A DNA stretch of 64,000 bases, taken from Bacillus velezensis (lineage in GTDB: Bacteria; Bacillota; Bacilli; Bacillales; Bacillaceae). Position 1 is the first letter of the stretch. Each line of letters begins with the position of its first letter. Shown here piece by piece: positions 39,901 through 50,700 of the stretch. Location: contig NZ_LLZC01000007.1 of the NCBI RefSeq assembly GCF_001461825.1, positions 1 through 64,000 of the forward strand, in the 5' to 3' direction. The translations under genes were made by a program, and so were the position numbers. The notes under the pieces were generated by a model. The model searched no databases. It saw only the letters and a program-made list of their open reading frames with translations, and was not told the DNA's origin.

Positions 39901-41229
39901 ATGTTTGGTTACTCAATGGTACAAATGGTGCGGTCAAATGCTCATAAGCTGGACTGGCCGCTCAGAGAAAACGTATTACAGTTATATAAACCTTTCAAAT
40001 GGACACCTTGCTTTTTGCACAAGTTTTTCGAAAAAAAGGTAAAAAACAGAAAGAAAATGTCAGTCATCATTGAATTTGAAGAGGGCTGTCATGAATCCGG
40101 TTTTCACAGCACAGGACAGGTCTTATCAAAAGAAAAACGCTGCACCATAAAAAAGCAGTTTCAAACAATCAATTGCTGCAGCGCCGAAGTCACTCCGTCC
40201 GCCCTTCACATGCTTCTTTCGCAATGCCGGGATATCCGTAAAATCTATTTAAACCGTGAAGTAAAAGCGCTCCTTGATACGGCAGCTGAATCGTCTCATG
40301 CAAAAGAAGTGACCCGTAACGGCACCGTATTAACAGGAAAAGGCGTAACCGTCGCCGTTATTGATACCGGAATCTATCAGCATCCCGATTTAGAAGGCAG
40401 AGTTATCGGATTTGCGGACTTCGTCAACCAAAAGACAGAACCGTATGACGACAACGGGCACGGCACCCATTGCGCCGGTGATATTGCAAGCAGCGGCGCT
40501 TCATCTTCCGGTAAATATCAGGGGCCGGCGCCGGAAGCCGATCTGATCGGAGTCAAAGTTTTAAACAAATCAGGATCAGGAACCTTGGCTGATATCATTG
40601 AAGGTGTGGAATGGTGCATACAATATAATAAAGAACACACAAAGAATCCGATCAGAATCATCAGCATGTCACTGGGCGGAGATGCGCTCAAATATGATAA
40701 AGAAACGGACGATCCGCTCGTCAAGGCCGTTGAAGAGGCATGGAATGAAGGAATCGTCGTCTGCGTCGCCGCGGGCAACTCCGGTCCGGAAGCTCAAACG
40801 ATTTCAAGCCCCGGTGTCAGCGAGAAGGTCATCACGGTAGGCGCCTATGATGACAATAATACGGCCGGCAATGAGGACGATACGGTCGCTTCATTCTCAA
40901 GCCGCGGCCCGACGGTGTACGGAAAAGAGAAGCCTGACATTCTTGCACCCGGGGTCGATATCGTATCTCTCCGTTCTCCGCGTTCATATCTTGACAAATT
41001 ACAGAAATCAAACCGTGTAGGCTCCTTGTATTTCAGTCTGTCGGGCACGTCCATGGCCACTCCGATCTGTGCTGGCATTGCCGCCTTAATCCTTCAGCAG
41101 AACCCGCAGCTTTCGCCTGACGAAGTGAAAACACTGATCAAACAAAGTCCGGATCAATGGACAAATGAAGATCCGAACATTTACGGAGCGGGCGCAGTAA
41201 ACGCTGAAAACGCCGTGCCGAAAGAGTAA
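39901..41229 (+). CDS. aprX: intracellular subtilisin-like serine protease AprX
   Basis: A 442-residue S8 protease with an N-terminal propeptide-like domain (1-130) but no signal peptide. The catalytic triad is visible: Asp in TVAVIDTGIY, His in DNGHGTHCAG, Ser in LSGTSMATP; the oxyanion Asn lies in AAGNSGPE. The frame begins at 39883, but the ATG at 39901 stands behind GGGAGGAAA and gives the known start MFGYSMVQM. Late-growth expression is known in B. subtilis. Physiological substrate unknown. Confidence 0.95.
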   Translation: MFGYSMVQMVRSNAHKLDWPLRENVLQLYKPFKWTPCFLHKFFEKKVKNRKKMSVIIEFEEGCHESGFHSTGQVLSKEKRCTIKKQFQTINCCSAEVTPSALHMLLSQCRDIRKIYLNREVKALLDTAAESSHAKEVTRNGTVLTGKGVTVAVIDTGIYQHPDLEGRVIGFADFVNQKTEPYDDNGHGTHCAGDIASSGASSSGKYQGPAPEADLIGVKVLNKSGSGTLADIIEGVEWCIQYNKEHTKNPIRIISMSLGGDALKYDKETDDPLVKAVEEAWNEGIVVCVAAGNSGPEAQTISSPGVSEKVITVGAYDDNNTAGNEDDTVASFSSRGPTVYGKEKPDILAPGVDIVSLRSPRSYLDKLQKSNRVGSLYFSLSGTSMATPICAGIAALILQQNPQLSPDEVKTLIKQSPDQWTNEDPNIYGAGAVNAENAVPKE

Positions 41230-41244
41230 TCTTTTTATCATGAG

Positions 41245-41282
41245 AACGGGGTCGTCTAAACCTGCAGATGACTCCGTTTTTC
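41245..41282 (+). terminator. aprX terminator
   Basis: AACGGGGTCGTCT pairs with AGATGACTCCGTT around an eight-base loop, followed by TTTTT. Confidence 0.85.
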
Positions 41283-41420
41283 AGGTGAACAGATGAAACA
41301 TTTATAATGAAGGAACTCGGAATGCTTCAGAACCGGCTGTCAGAAAAAAAGATCAATCAAGGCAGTGTATTTCTAAAAAAATAGGGAATAAGTATGGTGT
41401 AGATAAAAGGAGGAATCACA

Positions 41421-41783
41421 ATGGCACTTACAAACACCGAATTGTCTGAATGGCTGCAAAAACAGATCGGACAAACGCTTGATATCAGAAAAGGAGAGCT
41501 GACAGACAGCCGAAACGAGATTTCTGATATGGACCAGATCATGCTTCACCTTGATGATGTTCTCGTCCGCCGGACAAACCATCCCGATGACTATGTAGCG
41601 GACGAAGAGCTCGTCTTAAAAGGGCACGGCACAACCTATACGGAGGAAGGAAATGTCCCGCTTCCTCAAGATGCGTATGAAATCCCTCTGCTCGGCGATA
41701 TTACCATCCAAAAGGAGCAAGACGGATTAAAGGTACATACAGATCGGGCCGTGTATACAATCGGGACCCGGAAAGAGCAATAA
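41421..41783 (+). CDS. conserved hypothetical protein (probably YmzB)
   Basis: A 120-residue acidic soluble protein (LSEWLQKQIGQTLDIRKGEL, then MDQIMLHLDDVLVRR ... YVADEELVLKGHGTTYTEEG). The ATG at 41421 has AAAGGAGG in front. Position next to aprX and size match B. subtilis YmzB, so that name is likely but not confirmed. No known domain; function unknown. Confidence 0.7.
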   Translation: MALTNTELSEWLQKQIGQTLDIRKGELTDSRNEISDMDQIMLHLDDVLVRRTNHPDDYVADEELVLKGHGTTYTEEGNVPLPQDAYEIPLLGDITIQKEQDGLKVHTDRAVYTIGTRKEQ

Positions 41784-41790
41784 AAAGAAA

Positions 41791-41819
41791 AAACGCCCTG
41801 AACCAGCGGCGTTTTTTTA
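41791..41819. terminator. terminator between the YmzB-like gene and the DUF1275 gene
   Basis: Arms AAACGCC and GGCGTTT with a long T-run on the plus strand and an A-run on the other, so it can serve both convergent genes. Confidence 0.85.
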
Positions 41820-42512
41820 TTGGTTTTTTTCTTCAGAATATCCGTGGAACATCGTGAATGCGCAAAGCATAATGCCTAAAATAATGATAATCGGAAGCCA
41901 GATCACGGCAAACTTATAATCCGGTTCGGCAAAAGCGCCGATGACCGCCCCAAAGCAATACAGAACCAAGGCAAGCGCGCGCAAAACAGCATCTCTCGTA
42001 AACTGCTTCCGCTTGTCCGCTTTGTAAAACCTTGCGGTGAGATCTTCAAAAAAATTAGCGAGCGTTCCCGTTAATACGGTCGTGGAAATCCCCGCTACAC
42101 CAAGTTTTCTCGCGGCTGTCGTCTGCATTCCCATTGCGAAGCTGAGCAGCATAATCAGCACATAAACAGAAATTGCGTCTGCAAAAAAGCAAGAGAACAA
42201 AGCAAACAGCAGCAAAACAGCTCCTTCAATAGCTAAAGCGGCAGTTACCGCAGGGGGCCAGAATGATTTCTTTTTATTGCCCACAAGCAGGGCCGCGGCA
42301 ATAACGCCGGCAATAAATCCGATTAACGAGGTTAACGATTTGAGTACGGCAAGGTGCCATGAGTTGCCGATAGCCAGGCCGAACAGAACGATGTTCCCCG
42401 TCATATTGGCGGTAAAGATATGTCCCAGGCTTAAATAACCGATCACATCCACAATTCCCGCTGTTAAACAAAGAAGTAAAAGTGCAATATTTCGGTATGT
42501 AGTCACTGTCAA
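41817..42512 (-). CDS. YoaK-like DUF1275 membrane protein
   Basis: A protein of about 231 residues with six likely membrane helices. Family marks of DUF1275/YoaK are visible: CLTAGIVDVIGYLSLGHIFTANMTGN near the N terminus and SFAMGMQTTAARKLG ... TTVLTGTLANF in the middle. The frame is open to 42572. The strongest ribosome site (AGAAAGGATTGG) lies before a TTG at 42512; an ATG at 42533 is the alternative and lies upstream of that site. Transport role suspected in the family but not shown. Confidence 0.75.
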   Translation of the reverse strand: MTVTTYRNIALLLLCLTAGIVDVIGYLSLGHIFTANMTGNIVLFGLAIGNSWHLAVLKSLTSLIGFIAGVIAAALLVGNKKKSFWPPAVTAALAIEGAVLLLFALFSCFFADAISVYVLIMLLSFAMGMQTTAARKLGVAGISTTVLTGTLANFFEDLTARFYKADKRKQFTRDAVLRALALVLYCFGAVIGAFAEPDYKFAVIWLPIIIILGIMLCAFTMFHGYSEEKNQ

Positions 42513-42604
42513 TGTGATCCAATCCTTTCTCATGCTGATTCCAACATATAAGTTTACTCTTTGCCATTTCATATGTCCAGCCGGCGTGCCGCTTTTTCAG
42601 AGCA

Positions 42605-42628
42605 TAAAAAACTCCGGCGAACCGGAGA
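42605..42628 (-). terminator. nucB terminator
   Basis: CTCCGG and CCGGAG arms with a CGAA loop, followed on the minus strand by TTTTTT. Confidence 0.85.
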
Positions 42629-42630
42629 AG

Positions 42631-43066
42631 CTACTGAACGATAAATAATACTCTCGTGCCGTCGGAGTATCCGCTCATTTGATTTCCAACCCATGAACCG
42701 GCCCCGCGGTTATCCGACGGGGTTACATATCTGATATCAGCCCCCGCCCCGCCTTCTGTGCAGACTGCCATGGGGCCATTCATCACGGTCAAACCCGGGC
42801 TTTGTCGGAATTCCTTTCAATGATTCTTTCCTTCTATTCTCCGCTCCGCCCCGATCAATTGTACAAATCTCAGAATGACCTGCCGAAATGGCGTCTTTTA
42901 TATGATTTCCCGTCTCCGGATATTTTGACAGCGGGAAATACAGCACCTGATCGTATCGGGATGCGGCACGAGCAGCACTGTCCGAATGGATGCCGGCGCC
43001 CGTAAGGCCGAACTGAAGAGAGATCACCAAAAGCAGACTTGCCGCCCATTTCATAAACGCATTCAT
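42631..43066 (-). pseudogene. nucB: sporulation nuclease NucB gene with a one-base frameshift
   Basis: The start at 43066 follows AAGGAGG. A signal peptide ([20 protein letters not shown]) leads into [19 protein letters not shown] and [18 protein letters not shown], then [12 protein letters not shown], all typical of NucB, an extracellular DNase. At 42772-42775 the minus strand has CCCC where the family needs CCC (DEWPMAVC). The frame then shifts and ends within ten residues. In the other frame the rest of NucB is perfectly readable ([43 protein letters not shown]) up to 42631. The truncated protein loses the C-terminal catalytic half. It may be a recent mutation or a sequencing error in the C-run. 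Confidence 0.85.
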
Positions 43067-43201
43067 TCACATCCTCCTTAAGAAGTTGATATGAAGCGTA
43101 AATATGTATATTAGCCGGATTTAACACACATGATGAAATGGCAAAAAAAGTTTGCTGTTTTGTTGATAATCAACGAAAATGGCAGCTTTACGATTTGTCT
43201 A

Positions 43202-43230
43202 TTGAACCGGCTTCTGTTTCCTTATATATT
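43202..43230 (+). promoter_or_regulatory. probable baeS promoter
   Basis: TTGAAC (43202-43207) and TATATT (43225-43230) with 17-base spacing, about 125 bases before the baeS start. It shows baeS can be transcribed apart from the main bae operon. Confidence 0.55.
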
Positions 43231-43354
43231 TTAGACATACTTATGAGCCGTTGTGATCAGTGTCTTCGGCAGATAAAAGGAGGAATGCCGTCCGGTCGGC
43301 AGGCACCGGCTGTTTGTTATGTCTTTTCAAAAACATGAAGGCGGGGAAATCCAG

Positions 43355-44566
43355 ATGGAAAAAACAATGTTTCACCCACACTCACCCGAGTTTCACGAAA
43401 ACCCTTTTGCGGTTTTAAGCAGATTCAGAGAGCAGGACCCCATACATAAATTCGAACTGCAGCGTTTTGGAGGCACCTTTCCGGCTTGGCTCATCACGCG
43501 TTATGATGATTGTATGGCGTTTTTAAAAGACGGCAGAATTACGAGAGATGTAAAACGGGTCATGCCGAAGGAGCTGATCGCGAAGCTGAATGTCAGTGAA
43601 GATATCGATTTTGTCTCAGAGCATATGCTGGCAAAAGACCCTCCGGATCATTCACGTCTTCGATCTTTGGTGCATCAGGGGTTCACTCCCCGGATGATTG
43701 AGCAGCTTCGCACCGGGATAGAGCAGATCACAGAAGAGCTGCTGGATGAAATGGAAACAAAAGCAGACCCTGATATCATGAGAGATTTCGCCGCACCGCT
43801 TCCGTTTATCGTTATTTCCGAACTGCTCGGGATTCCGAAAGAGGACCGCGCCAAATTTCAAGTGTGGACAAACGCAATGGTCGACACGTCAGAAAGCGGA
43901 CAAGATGCGACCAACCAGGCTCTCAAAGAATTTAAACAATATATGAAAACACTGATCGAAGAAAAAAGAAAACATCCGGCTGAAGATCTGACAAGCAAGC
44001 TTATTTACGCTGAAGAGGACGGCCAAAAGCTGAGTGAATCAGAGCTGTATTCCATGCTGTTTTTGTTAGTCGTTGCCGGGCTTGAAACAACGGTTAACCT
44101 TCTCGGCTCGGGCACCCTGGCGCTTCTTCTGCACAAAGACCAGATGGAGAAGATAAAGCGGCAGCCGGAAAATATCCAGACGGCGGTCGAAGAACTTTTG
44201 CGTTATACCTCTCCCGTCATCATGATGGCGAATCGATGGGCGATTGAAGATTTCACCTATAAAGATGTTTCTATTAAAAAAGGCGATATGATATTTATCG
44301 GCATCGGTTCAGCCAATCGGGACCCGGAATATTTCGATGATTCTGATACATTAAATATAGCGAGAACACCGAACCGTCATATCTCTTTTGGATTCGGCAT
44401 TCATTTTTGTCTCGGGGCTCCGCTCGCCCGGATGGAAGCATCCATTGCCTTTACCGCGCTTTTAAAACGGTTTCCGAATATAGAGCTGAAAGGCGCACCT
44501 GAGGATGTAACATGGAGAAAAAATGTGTTTTTGAGAGGGCTTGAAACATTGCCTGTCAGATTTTAA
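43355..44566 (+). CDS. baeS: cytochrome P450 of the bacillaene pathway
   Basis: A 403-residue class I-type bacterial P450. I-helix oxygen-binding AGLETT (near 237-242), ExxR in EELLRY (near 280), and the heme loop FGFGIHFCLGAPLAR with the Cys ligand (near 345) are all intact. Its homologue PksS/BaeS is known to oxidise dihydrobacillaene to bacillaene, the last step. The frame opens at 43319; the ATG at 43355 gives the expected 403 residues. It is convergent with baeR, separated by two terminators, and must borrow a ferredoxin from elsewhere. Confidence 0.93.
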   Translation: MEKTMFHPHSPEFHENPFAVLSRFREQDPIHKFELQRFGGTFPAWLITRYDDCMAFLKDGRITRDVKRVMPKELIAKLNVSEDIDFVSEHMLAKDPPDHSRLRSLVHQGFTPRMIEQLRTGIEQITEELLDEMETKADPDIMRDFAAPLPFIVISELLGIPKEDRAKFQVWTNAMVDTSESGQDATNQALKEFKQYMKTLIEEKRKHPAEDLTSKLIYAEEDGQKLSESELYSMLFLLVVAGLETTVNLLGSGTLALLLHKDQMEKIKRQPENIQTAVEELLRYTSPVIMMANRWAIEDFTYKDVSIKKGDMIFIGIGSANRDPEYFDDSDTLNIARTPNRHISFGFGIHFCLGAPLARMEASIAFTALLKRFPNIELKGAPEDVTWRKNVFLRGLETLPVRF

Positions 44567-44572
44567 TATCGC

Positions 44573-44597
44573 CCCCTGTTTATCAGGGGTTTTTTTA
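44573..44597 (+). terminator. baeS terminator
   Basis: CCCCTG and CAGGGG arms with a five-base loop, then TTTTTTT. Confidence 0.9.
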
Positions 44598-44666
44598 ATG
44601 TCTTATAAACGGAAATCAATACATTAGTGAATATTTAGTACATAGTGAATTTAGTTTTATATAGAT

Positions 44667-44695
44667 AAAAAAAGCGGCCGGATTGCTCCGGCCGT
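44667..44695 (-). terminator. terminator of the bae operon after baeR
   Basis: CGGCCGGA and TCCGGCCG arms with a TTGC loop, followed on the minus strand by seven T. It ends the long polyketide operon. Confidence 0.9.
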
Positions 44696-44701
44696 TCTCT
44701 A

Positions 44702-47700
44702 TTACCGTTTTACCAGCTCATTTGTTTCGTCCAGCTTTTTTCTGAAAGATTTAAGGAAATTTGCGCTTATCGTTCCTTTGTTTGCGTACAGTTTTTCGCA
44801 GAATGCCTTAATGGCGTTTTGCGGCTTTGGTTCCGACAGCATTGTGACATGATTGGAAGAGTGAACGTCCAGCAGGTGAAACTGTTTCATCTGGCGTTCC
44901 CATTCTTTCCAATACGCATCATGGTCTAACGGGATTTGTTCTTCCTCTGCTGTCAGATAACGTTCAAGATCTCCGAGGAACAAACCGCTTTTATTACGGA
45001 AGTAGTAGCATTGCAGCGCTTCCGGATGAGGCAGCGGCTTCATATCATACTCTTCCATTCCGTAAGCGAGCTGCGTCTTCATCATTTGCTCCAGCTGCAT
45101 CCGGATCGCTTCTTCGGATTTTGGCAGACCGCGCTTTTTGGCAAGGCCGATCAATTCTTTCAATACTTCTTCTTCCTCAGCCTGGACGGTAATGTCTTCT
45201 CTGCTGATTAATGCCTCTTCAAGGTTTTCAGGCTTAAGATATGCTGTAAGCATCGTATTGATCGTTTGCAGCATGACCGACTTAACAGATGGTTTTCTTT
45301 CTTTCCATTTTTCACTGTACGGGGTGTCGATCATGACGGCGCTTTTTACCGTATGACCTTCCTCCTGCAAGAGGCGCGCGGTTTCATATGCAAGCATTCC
45401 GCCCAAGGAATATCCGCCGAGGTCATAAGGCCCTTTCGGCTGTACCGCTTGGATGATTCTCATATAAGAAGCGGCCGTCTCTTCGATTCCTTGCAGCGGC
45501 TCTTTCCCTGTCAAACCTCTTGCCTGTATGCCGTAAAAAGGTCGCTGACTCTTTTTGGCGAATGGCTGGTATGCTTCAACGCCTCCCGTTCCGCCGTGAA
45601 ACCAAAAAACAGGACGGCCTTTTTCTCTATCATTCAGCTTGACGAGTTCTGGAAAATTTCGGCCCGCCTCCTGCGATTGGTTCGTTTTTAACAGCATGCT
45701 AATCTCCTGAACAGTGCTGCATTTCTGAAGGGCTTCCAGACTGATGCGGCTGTCTCCGCCCTCAAGTTTTTTCAGCAGCTGAATAGAGGAGATTGAATCG
45801 AAGCCGTATTCAGTCAGCGGCTTATTTTGATCCATTTCCGCTGGCTCCATCCCCAAAATGTCTGCCACAATGTCAGCCGCGCTCTCGCAGCGGATCTGAG
45901 GATTCTGTGATACCGGTGCAAGGCTGATGTCTTCTGACTGACCGCCGTTCCAATACTTATGGTTTTCAAAAGGATATGTCGGAAGCGGCACTCTTTGAAC
46001 AGATTTGCCTTGGTGGAGTCTGTCCCACGGTATATCCGCACCTTTCACCCAGCAAAATGCAAGTTTTTCCAGATTGTTTTCAGCCAACAGCGTCTCCGTG
46101 ACGACTGTACCGAGAGTCCCTTCCAGTAAAACGCCGATATCTCCTGATCCAGTCTGCTGACTGCCTGTAAAGAAGCTTTTCATTCCATTGCTTTCTTCGG
46201 AAAATGCTCTGTACTCTTTCAGTTTTTCCAGCAATTCATCTTGATTGCGGGCAACGAGTGCCAGGCGGCAGTTCATCGCCTCACGGCCGGTCTGAAGCGT
46301 ATAAGCAATATCCCGCAATGACGGAGTATCTCCAGTTTGCACAAAATCAGCCAGCTGACCTGCGGCCGCCTTAAGACGTCCTTCGCTCTTAGCAGAAAGC
46401 ACGATAAGCTGCGGTTCACACGCAGATTCTTTGTCTTTATGGCTCGGGCTGTACTGTTCCAAGACGACATGCGCATTCATGCCGCCGAAGCCATAGCTGT
46501 TAATTGCGGCCCGGCGCGGAATCGGTCTGCCCGTATGGTCGGTGAGCTGTGTCCATTCCTGATTGTCTTCGGTGAAACGGAAGCGGCTTTTCTGAATGGC
46601 CATTTGCTCATTTGCAGCTGAAAATCCGGGAATGCCCGGGATGGTATGATGCTTCATGGCCATCACTACTTTTATAAGGGCGGCCAGTCCGGAAGCGAGT
46701 TCGCCGTGCCCGATGCAAGGTTTCACGGTGCTGATATAACAAGGCGCGCTTTCCTCTTGATTTGCAGACTCGCCGTAACCCGCTTTGATTGCATTAAACT
46801 CCAGCGCATCTGCCATTTCGGAGGCAATGCCGTGCGCTTCAATATAAGTGACGGTTTGCGGATCAATATCGGTGTCTTCGTACGCTTTTTTCATCGCGGC
46901 CTTCATTCCCGCCGGATTCGGTGCGTGAAGCGACATGCCTTTACCGCCGTGAGACACTCCTGTTCCTTTAATGACCATGTGAATATGATCGCCGTCTTCA
47001 ATTGCCGCCTCAAGCGGTTTGATGATGATCACGCCCGCCCCTTCGCTTCTGACAAAGCCATCGGCATCTTTTTGGAACGATTTCGCCCGGCCGTTTTTGC
47101 TTAAATATCCCATTGAGTCAAAACCGATAAAGCCCTTCGGCGATTGCAGAATATTGGCGGCCCCCACGACAGCCTGCTCACATTCGTTATGACGGATTGA
47201 TTGAACCGCCCTGTGCAATGCCACCAGCGTTGACGTGCAGGCAGCCTCGTAATATTCACTCGGTCCTTGTAAATTCAAGGCATATGATATTCTGTTCGGA
47301 ATGATGGACGGGATGGCTGTTCCATTGTTCGGATCGCTGTTGCCCGCGGCAACGAAAACGCCTGTCGGTCTGCTTGATAACGCCTTATTTGTCAGGCCCG
47401 CATCCTCCATTGCCTTCCATGTATGCATCAAAAGCAGAAATTGCTCCGGCCCCATTTGTGATGCCTCTTTAGGGGAAATTCCGAAAAAGAGCGGGTCAAA
47501 TTCGCCGACACCGTCAATAAAACCGCCCCATCTGAGACTCGTGTCATTCTCATCACCGGCGTAACGGCGCCAGTCCCAGCGGTCCGCCGGAATTTCGGTA
47601 ATACAGTGATCCCCGTTTACGATGTGCTCCCAAAAAGACTGGATATCCGGGGATTGCGGAAACTGAGCTGACATACCGATAATCGCGATTCCTTGCTTGA

Positions 47701-50700
47701 TATCGGCGTTATCACAAGGCGGATGCTGTTTCTTCGGTAAAGTGCGCTCTTCTGCTTCCGTGACCCTGACCTCTTCTGAATGCTTATGATCGGCAAGCAG
47801 TTGAGAAAACTTGCTCTTATATGCTGACGCGAAGTGGCGGGTCAGCTCCTCCGCGGTCGGATACTCGAAAAACAATGTTGGATTCACATCGATGTCCGCC
47901 TCTTGGCCGATCTCTTTTGTCAGCCCGATCAGGCTCGCTGAATCAAGTCCCAATTCCATGATATTCGCGTCAGACGGGAGAGATGGCGCGGGTTCATCCA
48001 TCATCTTGGCGAGCTTGCCAAGGACGTAGCTGCGGATATCATCTGTCAGACTGCCGGAAGAAATCGGTGCTCCCGCATTCTTAACAGCCGTTCGGGCCGG
48101 CTGATTCATCTGTTCGGTTTTCGGGCGGAACCGTTTCAGGGCATAGCCTTCAAAACGCATCACCACTTCCGATCGGCTGCTGATGACATCTGCGTTAATC
48201 AGAATCATTTCCCCCGTTTGTTTGGCCAGCTTGATGTGCAGCCAGCAATCGGTAAGATCTTCCGGGCTGCTGAAGGTGACGGAATTAATGCCGAACGGCA
48301 GATAGCTTTCCGCCTCCGTTTGGTCCAATAAAGAAAGCGAGGCCAAGTAAGCACTGTTGGCGATTAACGGATTTACGGCATAATGATGCGCTTGTTGTGA
48401 GTCGCTATTGTTCAGGTTCACTTTCGCTAAAACGGCATCAGAGCCTTTGTACAGGCGGGTGATCGTTTTAAATTCTTCTCCCCACACGACAGTTCCCGTT
48501 CCGTCTCCGTATAACTCATCTATCCGGCCCACTTCCCGGTAAGAGCGCTGAATGGCCGCCAGATCCGCGTGCTGCTTTTGAAACGGATACGGGCTGCACT
48601 CGGCATACGCCGCTATGCTCCAATCAGGAGACGTGCGGCTGCGGTGCATTATGCTCAGCTCAAATGCATCCCCATTTTGTTTCGATTCTGTTTTCAGCTC
48701 GATGCGATCGCCTTTTTTTACGGTAATGGGGCTCGCGTAATTCAGTTTTTTAATTTGTCCTCCTTCCGCTTCAGGAAAAAGATCACAAAAATGATCGACT
48801 GCCAGACTGTTATATGTAGCGCCGACGAGTACCGGTTCTCCGCTGAATTGATGCCCTTTCACGTATGGGTCGACATCACTGTATACCGCCTGAACGCCGG
48901 CAGCGTTTTCTGATTCACCGAATTGAAAAGAAGTCCCGTGGTCAAAAGCGTAGGCCGGCAGATGAACGGCGTGCTCCTGCCGCAACTGATCAAACGCGAT
49001 ATTCTCTCCTTTTTCCCATTGCCGCGCACGCCGGCCAATATCAGAATCGGAGAAATTGAGATTCCGCTGATCCATGCGGTAAGCGGCCAGCTTTTCCAGC
49101 AGTTCCAGAACGGAAGCAGCCGTAAATGCCGCACGATACTCCGAATGATGCGTTCTTTTTTGCAGCGCGGATGCGATGGCGGCCGGATGAAGAGTTGGCG
49201 TCTTTTCTAAAAAGGCCGCCAGTCTCTCAAGATAGGCTTCAAAACTCCATTTTGTTTTCGCTGACACAGGGAAAATATATTCCTCATCTCCGTGACGGCT
49301 CTGATCGGAATTCGGGCTGATATATTCTTCTACGATGAGATTTGCATATGCCCCGCCTGCCCCGAAGGAATTGATCATGCTTCTCCGCGGTATGATGTCT
49401 CCCGTCTCGGCATCCTTCAGACGTTCCCAATACTCGGTTTTCTCCTGCAGGTAAAAGGCCGTTTGTTCAAGCGCGATATTCGGATTTTGCGGTTTTGCGT
49501 TAATCGTCGGAACTAATGTTTCCCGCTCCATTTGCAGCAGCACTTTCGCGAGCTGGGACATGCCGGAAGCCGCCTCTAAATGGCCGAGATTTGACTTGAC
49601 GGATCCAAGCGCGCAAAAACGTTTTTTATCAGTATATTGCGCGAACGCATTTGTCAGGGCAATGACCTCAATCGGATCTCCCAATACAGAGCCGTTTGCC
49701 GCTGATTCAACATAACTGATTGTTTCCGGATTGATTCCGGCCTTGTCGATGGAAGCCGCCATGAGCTTCGCCTGCTGTTTCGGATCCGGAGCCGTGTACA
49801 TCTGCCTTCCGCCGCTATGACACAACGCGCTGCTTTTAATGACCCCGTAAATATGGTCTTTGTCGGCAACCGCTTTGGAGAGCGGCTTCAAGAGCACCGC
49901 CCCGACTCCTTCTCCCGGCATCAGGCCCGTGCCGGTTCCGAAGCTTTTGCTTTCACTTCCCTGTTCAAGCAAATTCGCCCGTTCGAGCGCATCATATTTA
50001 GACGGTTCAAGCGTGAGATTGACCCCTCCGGCAATCGCCATGGAACAACTGTTAAGCTTCAGGCTTTCACAGGCGAGATGAATGGCGCTCAGTGAGCTGG
50101 AGCATGCGGTCGTAACGCCCATGCTCGGGCCCGTTAAATTGAAAAAGTGGGAAATGCGGTTGGCGATATGCCAATCCCCTCCGTTAGAGCTGAGCGCAGC
50201 TTTTTCCAACGACGGGATATTCCAGAAATATTGATTGTACATACTTCCCATAAATACACCGATGCCGCTGTCTGATTCCTGCCATTCGTTTACTCTTTCT
50301 AACGAGTAACCGCCGTTTTCAAATGTTTCCCATACGGTTTCTAAGCTTAGACGGAGCTCAGGCGTCATCTCCATCACATGGTCTTCCCGGATGTCAAACA
50401 AGTGATGGTCAAAAGCGTCAATATGCTGCAGAAATCCGCCGTACCGTGTTTTGCGTTCTTCTTTTCGTGTTTCTTTTGCCATTGTTTTCAGAAGACCGGA
50501 TTTCCATCTGTTTTCCGGAGCTTCCGTAATACAGCTGTCTCCGGCTTTTAAATGCTCCCACAGCTCATCGAGGGTTTCAGACTCGGGATAGCGGCCGCTG
50601 ATGCCGATAATGGCAATGTCGTCACGATCAGAACGATTAACGGTGACGGTTTCTGTTTCCGGCTTTGGCGCTTTTGGCTCTTTTTGTTCAGTGATAAATC

